64,000 nt of DNA, from assembly GCF_001565895.1 (NCBI RefSeq), contig NZ_LSNE01000006.1, positions 190,965 to 254,964 on the forward strand. The letters run 5' to 3'. Position numbers and translations under genes: made by a program. Below the pieces are notes generated by a model, which searched no databases, had not been told where the DNA came from, and saw only the letters and a list, made by a program, of their open reading frames with translations. The DNA comes from Paraglaciecola hydrolytica (GTDB lineage: Bacteria > Pseudomonadota > Gammaproteobacteria > Enterobacterales > Alteromonadaceae). This document shows positions 27,786-36,606 of this stretch, one piece after another. The first letter of the stretch is position 1. Every line of letters starts with the position of its first letter.

Positions 27786-28214
27786 ATGAAAACTGCTTTT
27801 TTATTATTATTTTTATCCTTATGTTTGCCTCTTGCTGTTACCTCTGCCGAAAACATCTTTGGTACTGTGAGTGTTGAAGTTAAATCCAAGGTAGTAATGC
27901 TGGAATATGCCGATACCTTTGAACTGCGTAGCCAAGGTTTGATGTATCGTAAATCTCTATGTTCAGACTGCGGTATGCTGTTTTACTACGGCCAAAGCAA
28001 ACAAGGCAGCATGTGGATGCGTAATACTTTTATCCCTTTGGATGTGGCCTTTATCCGTAAAGATGGTGTGATTACCGATATTAAAGCCATGCAAGCTCAT
28101 GATGAAAATATTACGTCATCATCGCAAAACGTTTTATACGCATGGGAGATGAATCAAGGTTGGTTTGCTCATAACGGTATCGTTGTAGGTGATACCGTTA
28201 CTATCAGTGAATAG
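27786..28214 (+). CDS. DUF192 family protein, exported
   Basis: 142 residues with a signal peptide (MKTAFLLLFLSLCLPLAVTSA) and a DUF192 domain over the rest (ELRSQGLMYRKSL, MLFYYGQSKQGSMWMRNTFIPLDVAFI, VLYAWEMNQGWF). The function of the family is unknown. Two cysteines in SLCSDCGM are uncommon at that position. The frame begins two codons earlier with TTG; the ATG at 27786 is preferred because it starts the signal peptide. Confidence 0.88.
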   Translation: MKTAFLLLFLSLCLPLAVTSAENIFGTVSVEVKSKVVMLEYADTFELRSQGLMYRKSLCSDCGMLFYYGQSKQGSMWMRNTFIPLDVAFIRKDGVITDIKAMQAHDENITSSSQNVLYAWEMNQGWFAHNGIVVGDTVTISE

Positions 28215-28394
28215 ATCACGCTTTTATGGCTTAAAGTTAAGACGGATACGGGGTAATTAATCAAATACATTTGATATAAGCTATGCGAAAAAAAAGCCCT
28301 TGAAATAAATTTTTATTTTCTCTATTGGTACAAAACTGCTATTTTTATCGGCTATTTTTGAGGCAAGTAGTTTAACTTAAGTGAGGAAAGACCC

Positions 28395-29735
28395 GTGTTG
28401 AATGTAGCCAAATTTGGCGGTACGAGTGTGGCAAATTTTGCCGCCATGCAAAATTGCGCAAATATTGTAAAAGACAACGCCAATACCAAAGTGGTAGTGG
28501 TAAGTGCGTCTGCTGGTGTGACAAATTTGTTGGTTGATATAGCCCATACGGCAATGACCACAGAACAAACCTCAGCCAAAATTGCACAAATTAGTGATAT
28601 TCAGTTTGCCATCTTGCATGCCTTAAAAGATCCGCAAGAAGTCAGTGACAAACTAACAGAATTACTCGACTCCTTAAAAGAACTGGCTTTACATGAAGAG
28701 CTGTTGCATCGTCCTGATTTAAAAGATGCATTGCTGTCACATGGTGAGCGTTTATCTTCGTTGTTATTCAGTGCGGTACTCAAACAAAACGGTCTCAGTG
28801 CTAGTAATTTTGATGTACGAAAAATATTACGTACTGACAGCGAATACGGTCAAGCTGCACCACAACTCAGCGAAATAAAACAAGCGGCTCAGTGCTTAAT
28901 GTTACCTGAGTTAGCTAAGTCAGTATTAGTAACTCAAGGTTTTATTGGCAGTGATGAACACGGTAATACCACTACTTTAGGTCGTGGTGGTTCTGATTTT
29001 ACCGCGGCTCTTTTAGCTGAAGCACTCGACGCCGCGACTTGCGAAATTTGGACCGATGTTATCGGTGTCTATACCACCGATCCACGTATTACTAGTGCAG
29101 CTAAACCTTTGCCTGAATTGAGCTTTGAAGAAGCCGCTGAAATGGCAACCTTTGGTGCTAAGGTATTACATCCGGCGACGATGGAGCCAGCGTTAAGACA
29201 GAATATCAAAGTCTTTGTTGGTTCGAGCAAAGAGCCTGAGAAAGGCGGCACGTGGATAGTACGTGATTGTAAATCTGAACCTGCTTATCGAGCGATAACA
29301 CGTCGTAAAGATCAAGTAATGGTAACGGTTAAAACACCTAAAATGATGTTTGCCCAAGGCTTTTTACAAAAAGTGTTTACCATTATTGCCCAGCATAAGC
29401 TTAGTGTTGATTTAGTCACCACCTCTGAAATTTCGGTTTCTTTTACTTTAGATAATCCACCTAATTCGGTATTACAGCGTCTTAACCGTGAAACTATCGA
29501 AGAGCTGAGTCAGTTCTGTGATGTGTTGATGGAAGACAATTACGATTTAGTCACAGTAGTGGGTAACAACATGCACAGCGCTGCGGGTGTTTCTAGTAAG
29601 ATATTTACCGCTATTAGTGATTACAACTTGCGTATGATTTGTTATGGAGCCAATCCACACAATATGTCGTTTTTGGTGGGGAATGGTGATAGTACCGATG
29701 TGGTTAAAGTATTACACAAAGCTTTATTTGAATAA
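28395..29735 (+). CDS. lysC: Lysine-sensitive aspartokinase III
   Basis: 446 residues catalysing aspartate phosphorylation, the first step of the lysine/threonine/methionine pathway. The kinase domain carries KFGGTSVAN at the N-terminus and TTLGRGGSDFTAALLAEAL; C-terminal ACT domains (about 300-446) include SVDLVTTSEISVS and end RMICYGANPHNMSFLV, closely like E. coli LysC. The start is GTG with GAGGA 7 nt upstream. The 180 bp leader shows no lysine-riboswitch core, so regulation is probably by feedback only. Confidence 0.95.
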   Translation: MLNVAKFGGTSVANFAAMQNCANIVKDNANTKVVVVSASAGVTNLLVDIAHTAMTTEQTSAKIAQISDIQFAILHALKDPQEVSDKLTELLDSLKELALHEELLHRPDLKDALLSHGERLSSLLFSAVLKQNGLSASNFDVRKILRTDSEYGQAAPQLSEIKQAAQCLMLPELAKSVLVTQGFIGSDEHGNTTTLGRGGSDFTAALLAEALDAATCEIWTDVIGVYTTDPRITSAAKPLPELSFEEAAEMATFGAKVLHPATMEPALRQNIKVFVGSSKEPEKGGTWIVRDCKSEPAYRAITRRKDQVMVTVKTPKMMFAQGFLQKVFTIIAQHKLSVDLVTTSEISVSFTLDNPPNSVLQRLNRETIEELSQFCDVLMEDNYDLVTVVGNNMHSAAGVSSKIFTAISDYNLRMICYGANPHNMSFLVGNGDSTDVVKVLHKALFE

Positions 29736-29750
29736 TCATTAACACAGGAC

Positions 29751-29921
29751 ATGAAATCGGGCTCTGGAATTTATCAATCACCCTTAAGCAAGCTGTTTGC
29801 GCGCCAACAGGTGAAAGTAAAAGCCAAAAAACGCATGGCCGCTTTGTTGCTGACTTATGCAGAACAAGACCATCAGCGTATTGCCCAGTTGATCAAACAC
29901 TGGATAGAGCCTAAACCTTGA
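29751..29921 (+). CDS. Small basic protein downstream of lysC, hypothetical
   Basis: A 56-codon ORF starting 15 bp after lysC and ending just before a strong terminator, so it would share the lysC transcript. The product is basic and helical, with no membrane segment: KSGSGIYQSPLSKLFARQQ, then a Lys-rich stretch, then AALLLTYAEQDHQRIAQLIK and WIEPKP. The AGGA before its ATG is only one base away, which is too close for strong independent initiation; coupling to lysC is possible. Not recognised. The balanced amino-acid composition supports coding. Confidence 0.6.
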   Translation: MKSGSGIYQSPLSKLFARQQVKVKAKKRMAALLLTYAEQDHQRIAQLIKHWIEPKP

Positions 29922-29944
29922 TAGTTTTACTGTAAAACAGACAT

Positions 29945-29972
29945 AAAAAAACCGCCGTTTGGCGGTTTTTTA
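29945..29972 (+). terminator. Intrinsic terminator after the lysC unit
   Basis: AAAAAACCGCC-GTTT-GGCGGTTTTTT, with T runs on both strands, so it can also end the MCP gene read from the minus strand. Confidence 0.93.
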
Positions 29973-30007
29973 TTATATAAAAGTTATCTGCAATGAATAC
30001 TAGAAAT

Positions 30008-32032
30008 TTATACTCTAAACTGCTGCACAGAGTTCTGTAACTCTTCTGCCAAGCGAGCGACTTCCATGCTTGATTCCGATGTTTGGTGTGCGCCTATGGT
30101 GGTTTGTTCGGCGATACCTACTATGTTTTCGAGCTTTTCACTGATTTCTTGTGACACCACATTTTGCTCTTTAGCCGATTGTGAAATCTGACTACTTACA
30201 TCATAGGCTTTATGCACAGCATCAGTAATGAGTTGTAATGCGGCAGTAGCTTTTTCGGTTTGTGCCACACACAGGTTTGTTTGCTCTTTGCCTTGGTTCA
30301 TTACGGCCACGGCTTTTTCTGCACCCGCTTGCAGTACTTCAATCATCGAATTGATTTCCTGTGTAGACTTTTGCGTGCGACTGGCAAGTGTGCGTACTTC
30401 ATCGGCTACCACAGCAAAGCCTCTACCTTGCTCTCCAGCACGTGCAGCTTCAATGGCGGCATTAAGTGCTAACAAGTTAGTTTGGTCAGCTACACCACGG
30501 ATAACGTCGAGAATACCACCTATGCTAGCGCTGTCTTGATGCAGTTTATTAATTACATCTGCGGCTTGTTCCACATCTTTGGCCAATACCAGAATAGTCT
30601 TTTTGTTTTCTTCAGAGATAAGTTTAACTTTTTCTGCTTCATTATCAGCATGGCGAATTTGACTAAGAGTATGTTCAGCACTTTGGGTTACAACTTGTGA
30701 GGTACTGTGCATCTCATTGGTGGCAGCAGCAACTTGAGCTACCTGAGATTTTTGTTCTTGAATAGACTTGGTGGTTTGTGCGGTAACGGTAGAAGTTTGC
30801 TCTGCGGCGGCAGCTAGTTGCGCGGCACGTGAGCTAATTCCAGAGATCAGCGCTTTTAAGCTATTAATGAGGTTATTACAGTTTTTGGCTAATTCACCAA
30901 ACTCGTCGTCTTTAGAGTCATCCAGTTTACGTGTTAGATCACCAGACGAAACAATTTTAAGCATCTCGTTGACTTTTTGTAGCGGTCTAATGATCGCAAT
31001 CACAGTGAAATAAGCGATGCCTGCAGCAATAATGATTGAAACCAATCCAATTATCACCGTATTGGTGATCCCTGAACTAACAGATCCTGCAACTTGCTCT
31101 TTAGATTCGGACGTTTTTTCATCGGTGAGTTTAAGTAGTTCATCCAGTTTTTTAACTGCCTGACTGATATTTTCTTCCGATGCGACATAAGACTTAGTTG
31201 CTTGATTTTTGGCGTTAAGACGTTTGACTTGTGTTTGCAATAAACCGCTATTTGAAGAGACTGCGTTAAGTACACTATCCATCAAGCTGTAAATTTCATT
31301 TAACGTACCACTAGTGTCTTTACCTCCTGCAGCAGCTTGGATCTGAGCGACTTTGTCTTTGATTTGATTAACCACCAGTACTACTTCATTGCCTAGTGTA
31401 TCTGCTCGCACTAAAGTCGTTGTTTTAACGTACTCAGCGCCTACAGTAAGCAGAGACAATAAACTAGTTTCAAGGGTATTGCTGATCTCTGATGCCTTTG
31501 CCAGTTGTTTGTTGTCGGCCACAATATCCAAATCAGCGAAATCAAGAATGTATGTAGAGGTATCGTCAGCGTTATCTTCAATGTTACCCAGTAATTCCAT
31601 TACCTTGTTGGCATGATCTAGGCTAGCTTGTTGGTTATCAAAAATCGAGGTGACGTTAGTAATATAGTCACTGTAGATAGATTCGACTTCGACTAATGAA
31701 TTACGTAGTTCAGGATCTTTACTGACAATGGCAGTTAAAGAGCGTATTTCGTTATCAAAATTGGCTTTACTTTTTTCGAAGGAATTTTTTTTGTTTTTTA
31801 ACTCTTTTATATCCGTTTCGTAAAAAGCTTCGGTAGTTAAACGGCCCATATTTAAAAATGAGACTTTTAACTGGCTGCTACCTGCAACCGTGGGAATGGT
31901 GAGTGTATTAACTTGCTCGGTTGCGTTTTCGATAGATTTTAAGTTGGTGACGGCAACGATACCAAGTAAAAAAAGTAAAATAGTAATTAAAGCAAAACCG
32001 CCTACAACGCGCGTGGCTACTGTTATTTTCAT
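30008..32032 (-). CDS. Methyl-accepting chemotaxis protein
   Basis: 674-residue transmembrane chemoreceptor. First membrane segment about residues 7-28 ([20 protein letters not shown]). A long, mostly helical periplasmic sensor of about 300 residues follows, then a second membrane segment ([21 protein letters not shown]). A HAMP domain starts at [22 protein letters not shown], followed by the signalling domain with the hairpin tip [32 protein letters not shown] cut here into its key parts [19 protein letters not shown] and [15 protein letters not shown]. No CheR-tethering pentapeptide at the C-terminus. The ligand is unknown. Confidence 0.93.
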   Translation of the reverse strand: MKITVATRVVGGFALITILLFLLGIVAVTNLKSIENATEQVNTLTIPTVAGSSQLKVSFLNMGRLTTEAFYETDIKELKNKKNSFEKSKANFDNEIRSLTAIVSKDPELRNSLVEVESIYSDYITNVTSIFDNQQASLDHANKVMELLGNIEDNADDTSTYILDFADLDIVADNKQLAKASEISNTLETSLLSLLTVGAEYVKTTTLVRADTLGNEVVLVVNQIKDKVAQIQAAAGGKDTSGTLNEIYSLMDSVLNAVSSNSGLLQTQVKRLNAKNQATKSYVASEENISQAVKKLDELLKLTDEKTSESKEQVAGSVSSGITNTVIIGLVSIIIAAGIAYFTVIAIIRPLQKVNEMLKIVSSGDLTRKLDDSKDDEFGELAKNCNNLINSLKALISGISSRAAQLAAAAEQTSTVTAQTTKSIQEQKSQVAQVAAATNEMHSTSQVVTQSAEHTLSQIRHADNEAEKVKLISEENKKTILVLAKDVEQAADVINKLHQDSASIGGILDVIRGVADQTNLLALNAAIEAARAGEQGRGFAVVADEVRTLASRTQKSTQEINSMIEVLQAGAEKAVAVMNQGKEQTNLCVAQTEKATAALQLITDAVHKAYDVSSQISQSAKEQNVVSQEISEKLENIVGIAEQTTIGAHQTSESSMEVARLAEELQNSVQQFRV

Positions 32033-32044
32033 TTATTGGCCCTT

Positions 32045-32125
32045 AATTTAAGCTTAAACCACGGTAGTGTCCGTCCCACCCATGACTGGAATTTCAAACC
32101 CCGTATTGTATCAGCAAACTGATAC
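32045..32125. promoter_or_regulatory. MCP upstream region with dyad and GC-rich motif
   Basis: Between MCP and apaH. It holds a perfect dyad GTATCAG-CAAA-CTGATAC (32108-32125) and, nearer the MCP start, a GC-rich run GGTAGTGTCCGTCCCACC (about 32064-32081) unlike the AT-rich surroundings. The function is unknown; it could be an operator or part of a dispersed repeat. Confidence 0.35.
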
Positions 32126-32207
32126 TTAAAAAAATTTAAAAGATTACAAGTATAAAGTACTGTGATTTAGGGGATCTCGCAATCTTTTAACTATCGACCT
32201 CAAACGA

Positions 32208-33020
32208 TTAATCTTGAAAATTTATCGAATATTTTTTGCCATTTTGCACTTGCCACATTGTGAGTTGTTTACCCCAGATATACCCAGTATCTAGACCAAT
32301 GAGCTGCGTGTTATTGGTTTCACCTGCTAAGGTAGCCCAATGGCCAAAAATCAGTCTGCTATTAGGGCTTAGATTGTTGTTGGGGATCTCAAACCAAGGA
32401 GTGAGTTTTTTAGGTGCTTGACTGGGATGGTTTTTACAGTCTAATTCAAGTTTATTACTATCTTGCATATAGCGCATTCGAGTAAAAGCATTTATGCAAA
32501 AACGCCATCTGTCTTCATCCTTCAGGCTATCTTTCCATTTATCAGGTTTATTGCCATACATTTGTTTTAGATGAGACTGCCAGTTGGCACTTTGTAATAG
32601 GGCACTGCAATGCGCACTTAAATCTATTGCTTGGGATATTGACCACTGCGGATAAAGCCCAGCATGGCTAACCAAGGTATTGTCGTCTATTGCCAAGGCC
32701 AAGGGTTTGCTTCGTAACCAATGGATATAAGTAGCAATATTTTTATCAGCTAATAAATGATCCAGTTTATCACTGGCTTTAGCTTGACGAATGCCACTGT
32801 AAATGGCGAGTAAATGCAGATCATGGTTACCTAGAACTGTGTCGAATTGGGCGCCAAGTGAGTATAAATACTCGAGCGTTTCTAAGGATTGAGGGCCGCG
32901 TCCGATAAGGTCACCAACGGCGATTAGTTTGTCGTTGGCGGGATCAAAAGCGACACTATTCAACAGCTTTTTTAATCCTGTAAAACAGCCTTGAATATCA
33001 CCAACTATATAATCTGCCAT
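32208..33020 (-). CDS. apaH: Diadenosine tetraphosphatase, symmetrical
   Basis: 270-residue calcineurin-like phosphoesterase that splits Ap4A into two ADP and also decaps Np4-capped RNA in E. coli. Metal-binding motifs GDIQGC, GDLIGRGP and GNHD are in order at about residues 7, 36 and 64, with further His residues in SHAGLYP and FGHWA. Last gene of the lptD-surA-pdxA-rsmA-apaG-apaH run, 5 bp after apaG. Confidence 0.96.
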   Translation of the reverse strand: MADYIVGDIQGCFTGLKKLLNSVAFDPANDKLIAVGDLIGRGPQSLETLEYLYSLGAQFDTVLGNHDLHLLAIYSGIRQAKASDKLDHLLADKNIATYIHWLRSKPLALAIDDNTLVSHAGLYPQWSISQAIDLSAHCSALLQSANWQSHLKQMYGNKPDKWKDSLKDEDRWRFCINAFTRMRYMQDSNKLELDCKNHPSQAPKKLTPWFEIPNNNLSPNSRLIFGHWATLAGETNNTQLIGLDTGYIWGKQLTMWQVQNGKKYSINFQD

Positions 33021-33025
33021 GCAGA

Positions 33026-33403
33026 CTAATTCACAAGCTTTGGCACAACTAAGCTGAATACTTTTATACTGGCATCAAATAGTGTGCCGTCTGTGGCGCG
33101 CATTTCATAGTGGCCCTGCATACTGCCAAGCGGTGTTTCTAGGATCACACCACTGGTATATTCAAAACTGGCTCCGGTGGCAAGGAATGGCTGTTGACCG
33201 ATAACACCAGGACCATGCACTTCGGTTTTTTTACCATTGCCGTCAGTGATCAACCAATAACGATTCAGAAGTTGTACTTGTTGTGAGCCTTTATTACTGA
33301 TGGTGATATGGTAGGCAAAAGCAAATTTACCTTCATCTGGTGACTGGTCAGGTAAATAGCGGCTTTTTACTTCAACCGTTACATAATGTTCGTTATCACT
33401 CAT
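33026..33403 (-). CDS. apaG: ApaG protein
   Basis: 125 residues of the ApaG/DUF525 immunoglobulin-like fold, seen as [24 protein letters not shown] split by KSRYLPDQS, plus [26 protein letters not shown] and [11 protein letters not shown]. The molecular role is unknown, although the gene is linked to Ap4A phenotypes through apaH. Its ATG overlaps the rsmA stop by four bases. Confidence 0.95.
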   Translation of the reverse strand: MSDNEHYVTVEVKSRYLPDQSPDEGKFAFAYHITISNKGSQQVQLLNRYWLITDGNGKKTEVHGPGVIGQQPFLATGASFEYTSGVILETPLGSMQGHYEMRATDGTLFDASIKVFSLVVPKLVN

Positions 33404-34209
33404 GCATTTTGTTCCGCTTGGGTTGCTGCATCGGCCAATTGGGCAAATTGCTGCAAGCTGAGGTTTTCTGCCCGTAAATCAGGGTTGATACCCAGAGCGA
33501 TTATTTGTTGCTCGTTTAAACTGTCTCTTAGGCTGTTGCGTATGGTTTTACGGCGCTGGTTAAAGGCTTGAGCACAGACCTTATGTAAACTGTCTTCGCT
33601 TAATACGGATACCGGTCTGACTGCATGGGGAATTAAACGTACTACCGCCGAATCAACCTTAGGTGGTGGATTAAAGGCCTCAGGTGGTACATGCAATACG
33701 GGAATAACCTGACAGTGGTATTGAGCCATTACTGATAAACGCCCGTAGTTTTTGTTACCCGGCACTGCCGCCAGACGATTAACCACTTCTTTTTGCAACA
33801 TAAAATGCATGTCTTTGACTTGTGTAGCAAAAGAAAACAGGTGAAACATCAAAGGCGTAGAAATGTTATAGGGCAGGTTACCAAAAATTCGCAATGGGAT
33901 ATCTGCTTTTAACAAGCTTGAAAAATCAAATTTTAAAGCATCGGTTTCGATAATCGTTAGTTTACTGGCCATAAAGGGATGAGTACGTAAACGCGCTGCT
34001 AAGTCTCTATCGAGCTCAACTACTGTTAATGCCTCTATCTGCTCACAAACGGGTTCGGTTAATGCACCTAGACCAGGGCCGATTTCGACCAGATGTTCGC
34101 CATTTTGTGGATGAATGGCACTGACTATTTGGTCAATAACAAACATGTCATGTAGAAAGTTCTGACCAAAGCGTTTACGCGCAGTGTGGCCTAAATGCTG
34201 TTTACTCAT
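33400..34209 (-). CDS. rsmA: 16S rRNA (adenine(1518/1519)-N6)-dimethyltransferase
   Basis: 269-residue KsgA/RsmA methyltransferase that dimethylates two adjacent adenines in the 3' hairpin of 16S rRNA as a late assembly check. The SAM-binding motif is [11 protein letters not shown], the catalytic motif NLPYNIS, and the N-terminal [10 protein letters not shown] is diagnostic. Overlaps pdxA and apaG by four bases each, which indicates a tightly coupled operon. Confidence 0.97.
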   Translation of the reverse strand: MSKQHLGHTARKRFGQNFLHDMFVIDQIVSAIHPQNGEHLVEIGPGLGALTEPVCEQIEALTVVELDRDLAARLRTHPFMASKLTIIETDALKFDFSSLLKADIPLRIFGNLPYNISTPLMFHLFSFATQVKDMHFMLQKEVVNRLAAVPGNKNYGRLSVMAQYHCQVIPVLHVPPEAFNPPPKVDSAVVRLIPHAVRPVSVLSEDSLHKVCAQAFNQRRKTIRNSLRDSLNEQQIIALGINPDLRAENLSLQQFAQLADAATQAEQNA

Positions 34210-35186
34210 TTTTTATTTACCAATGAAATTGCACTGTTAATGGCGTAAGCGAAGCTACCCGAGTCGGCCTGATTGCTGCCAGCAAAATCCAAGGCAGTGC
34301 CATGGTCTACTGAGGTACGGATGTAAGGTAAACCCAATGTTATATTAACCGAAGCGCCAAATCCTTTATATTTAAGCACCGGTAAACCTTGATCGTGATA
34401 CATGGCTAATACTGCATCGGCCTGAGCCAGATATTTGGGGTTAAAAATGGTGTCGGCGGGTAGGGCGCCACTTAATTTTATACCTTCTGTTCTGAGCAAG
34501 GCTAATGCTGGGTTAATCGTGGTGATTTCTTCGCTGCCCAAATGACCATCTTCGCCAGCATGGGGATTTAAACCGCAAACAAAAATATGCGGTTGTTTAA
34601 TGCCAAATTTCTCTTTTAAGTCGGTATTAACGATGCGGATCACCTGACACAAACTATCAATACTGATGGCATCTGCCACTTTATTTAGTGGAATATGGGT
34701 AGTAGCTAATACTACTCTTAGTCCTTCAGTGGCTAACATCATCACCACTTGTGGAGTATTACTTTGCTCGGCAAAAAACTCAGTATGACCGCTAAAAGGA
34801 ACGCCTGCCTGATTAATAATACCCTTATGCACAGGCCCAGTTACTATGGCCGCAAATTCACCTGCGAGGGTTCTTTGCCCAGCTTGAGTTAAGGTGGCTA
34901 ATACATAGTGGCTGTTGTTGACATTAAGTTGGCCTGCCACCACGGTTTCTGCGGTAAGAATATCCACACAATACAAATGACCTGCAGGTTGAGGAGCAGT
35001 ATGGTTTGGATCGTAGGGCAGTAGTGTTAAGGGTAAACCGAGCATCGCCGCACGTTGCTGCAACATCTGAGCATCAGCAAAAACAACTAATAATACGTCC
35101 CACTGCTGCTGAGCTAAGGTAATGATAAGGTCTGGGCCAATCCCGGCAGGTTCGCCGGGCGTAATGGCAAGTTTAACGGTGGACAC
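34206..35186 (-). CDS. pdxA: 4-hydroxythreonine-4-phosphate dehydrogenase
   Basis: 326-residue NAD-dependent enzyme of the deoxyxylulose-5-phosphate-dependent pyridoxal phosphate pathway. Signature regions: [13 protein letters not shown] at the N-terminus, [17 protein letters not shown] with a metal-ligand His, [14 protein letters not shown] and [12 protein letters not shown]. It directly abuts the surA stop, as in the E. coli operon. Confidence 0.96.
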   Translation of the reverse strand: MSTVKLAITPGEPAGIGPDLIITLAQQQWDVLLVVFADAQMLQQRAAMLGLPLTLLPYDPNHTAPQPAGHLYCVDILTAETVVAGQLNVNNSHYVLATLTQAGQRTLAGEFAAIVTGPVHKGIINQAGVPFSGHTEFFAEQSNTPQVVMMLATEGLRVVLATTHIPLNKVADAISIDSLCQVIRIVNTDLKEKFGIKQPHIFVCGLNPHAGEDGHLGSEEITTINPALALLRTEGIKLSGALPADTIFNPKYLAQADAVLAMYHDQGLPVLKYKGFGASVNITLGLPYIRTSVDHGTALDFAGSNQADSGSFAYAINSAISLVNKK

Positions 35187-36479
35187 TTAACTGTCTTTTT
35201 TAACTAACACGTCGATATAGGCACCAGCACGAATTTCTCTTAACCATGCATCGGTTTCTTCATTAAACTTACGTTGGTATAACAGTTGAGTCGCTTTGTC
35301 CTCTTTGACTTTTTCAGTGGCATCATCAACACGTCTTTCTAATAACTGCATTAAATGCCAACCATGTACGGTGCGCACGGGCTCACTTATTTCATTAACT
35401 TCCAAAGTGTTCAGGGTGTCGCGGAATTCAGGAACATAAGCACTTGGATCGGCCCAGCCTAATTCACCACCCTTCAAAGCAGAGCCTGGATCGGCTGAAT
35501 GTGCTTTGGCTAAGTCGGCAAACTCAGCTTCACCTGCCAATAGTTTTTGACGAAAATCTTTGAGCATTTGTTGGGCTTTTTCATCACTTAAAATGACTGA
35601 GGGTTTAATTAATATATGGCGCGAGTTAACTTCAGTGACTTCAACTTTTTCAATGCCACGAGTATCTATTACTTTTAGTACATGAAAACCTGCGCCGCTG
35701 CGGATAGGCCCAATTAGTTCGTCTTTTGCTCGGTTTTGCACGGCCTCAGCAAATAAGGTTGGCATCGAGTTAATGTTCATCCAGCCCATGTCACCACCTT
35801 CTAAAGCATTGGCACCAGAAGAAGACGCGGTAGCTATTTTGGCAAATTCAGAACCGTTGTTAAGCAACTCAATAACTTTTTGCGCTGTACCTTTGGCGGT
35901 TTCAATATCTGCATCAGTAGGATCATTCGGAAAAGCAATCAATATGTGGCCAAGGTGATATTCGGCTTCTTTACCACCTTGTTCATCAATCAACTTAACT
36001 AAGTTAGCAATTTCTTGCGGGGTAATATAAACGCGGCGACGTACATTGGCACGACGTACTTCACCGACAATTAATTCTTTGCGAATTTCTTCGCGATAAA
36101 CTTCGTAGCTCATGCCTTCCGACGTTACTTTTTCACGTAATTGAGCCAGTGTTAAATTATCACCTTGAGCAATGTTAGCTATAGTTTGATCCAATTGAGG
36201 ATCGCTAATCTGAATACCCATGCGCTCAGCTAATTGAGTTTGTAAACTGTCGATGATTAGGCGCTCTATGGCTTGGGTTCTAAGTGCCCGATCAGAAGGC
36301 AGGGTTTGATTGTTTTGTACGGCATTACGTTTAACCGCGGCGACGAGCTCTTCAATCTGACTTTCCAGAACCACACCCTGATCAACAATGACCGAAACAC
36401 TGTCAAGCATTTGTGGTGCGCTCTTAACACTGGTTGATAGAAGGATTCCTGCTAAAAAACTGACTACTATTAATTTCAT
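35187..36479 (-). CDS. surA: Periplasmic chaperone and peptidyl-prolyl isomerase SurA
   Basis: 430 residues. Signal peptide MKLIVVSFLAGILLSTSVKS, N-terminal chaperone domain (about 25-170), two parvulin domains (about 172-275 beginning YHLGHILIAFP, and 283-385 beginning SRHILIKPS) and a C-terminal helix. In E. coli it escorts outer-membrane beta-barrels, including LptD, the product of the gene before it here. Confidence 0.96.
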   Translation of the reverse strand: MKLIVVSFLAGILLSTSVKSAPQMLDSVSVIVDQGVVLESQIEELVAAVKRNAVQNNQTLPSDRALRTQAIERLIIDSLQTQLAERMGIQISDPQLDQTIANIAQGDNLTLAQLREKVTSEGMSYEVYREEIRKELIVGEVRRANVRRRVYITPQEIANLVKLIDEQGGKEAEYHLGHILIAFPNDPTDADIETAKGTAQKVIELLNNGSEFAKIATASSSGANALEGGDMGWMNINSMPTLFAEAVQNRAKDELIGPIRSGAGFHVLKVIDTRGIEKVEVTEVNSRHILIKPSVILSDEKAQQMLKDFRQKLLAGEAEFADLAKAHSADPGSALKGGELGWADPSAYVPEFRDTLNTLEVNEISEPVRTVHGWHLMQLLERRVDDATEKVKEDKATQLLYQRKFNEETDAWLREIRAGAYIDVLVKKDS

Positions 36480-36606
36480 GGTCTCTATTACTTTTAAGTT
36501 AATAACACGCCTAGGGCGGGCTTAGTTTAAAACAATTTTGCCAAAGCCTGCTGATCTTTTCTGTGTACATGCACCGTAAAGATAAACAGGCTAAAAACAA
36601 CTACTC

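Noticed and set aside
28215-28394. Possible lysine riboswitch before lysC
   Set aside because: I looked for the conserved core of the lysine aptamer and saw none; the leader is AT-rich and only 180 bp long.
30228-30539. ORF of 103 codons on the plus strand inside the MCP gene
   Set aside because: It lies fully opposite the chemoreceptor signalling domain, is Ala/Ser-rich as shadows of MCP genes are, and has no ribosome site.
32033-32125. c-di-GMP riboswitch or sigma-28 promoter before the MCP gene
   Set aside because: GTGGGACG resembles one piece of a GEMM riboswitch but the rest of the core is missing; GCCAATAA resembles a sigma-28 -10 but abuts the ATG and lacks a -35 partner.
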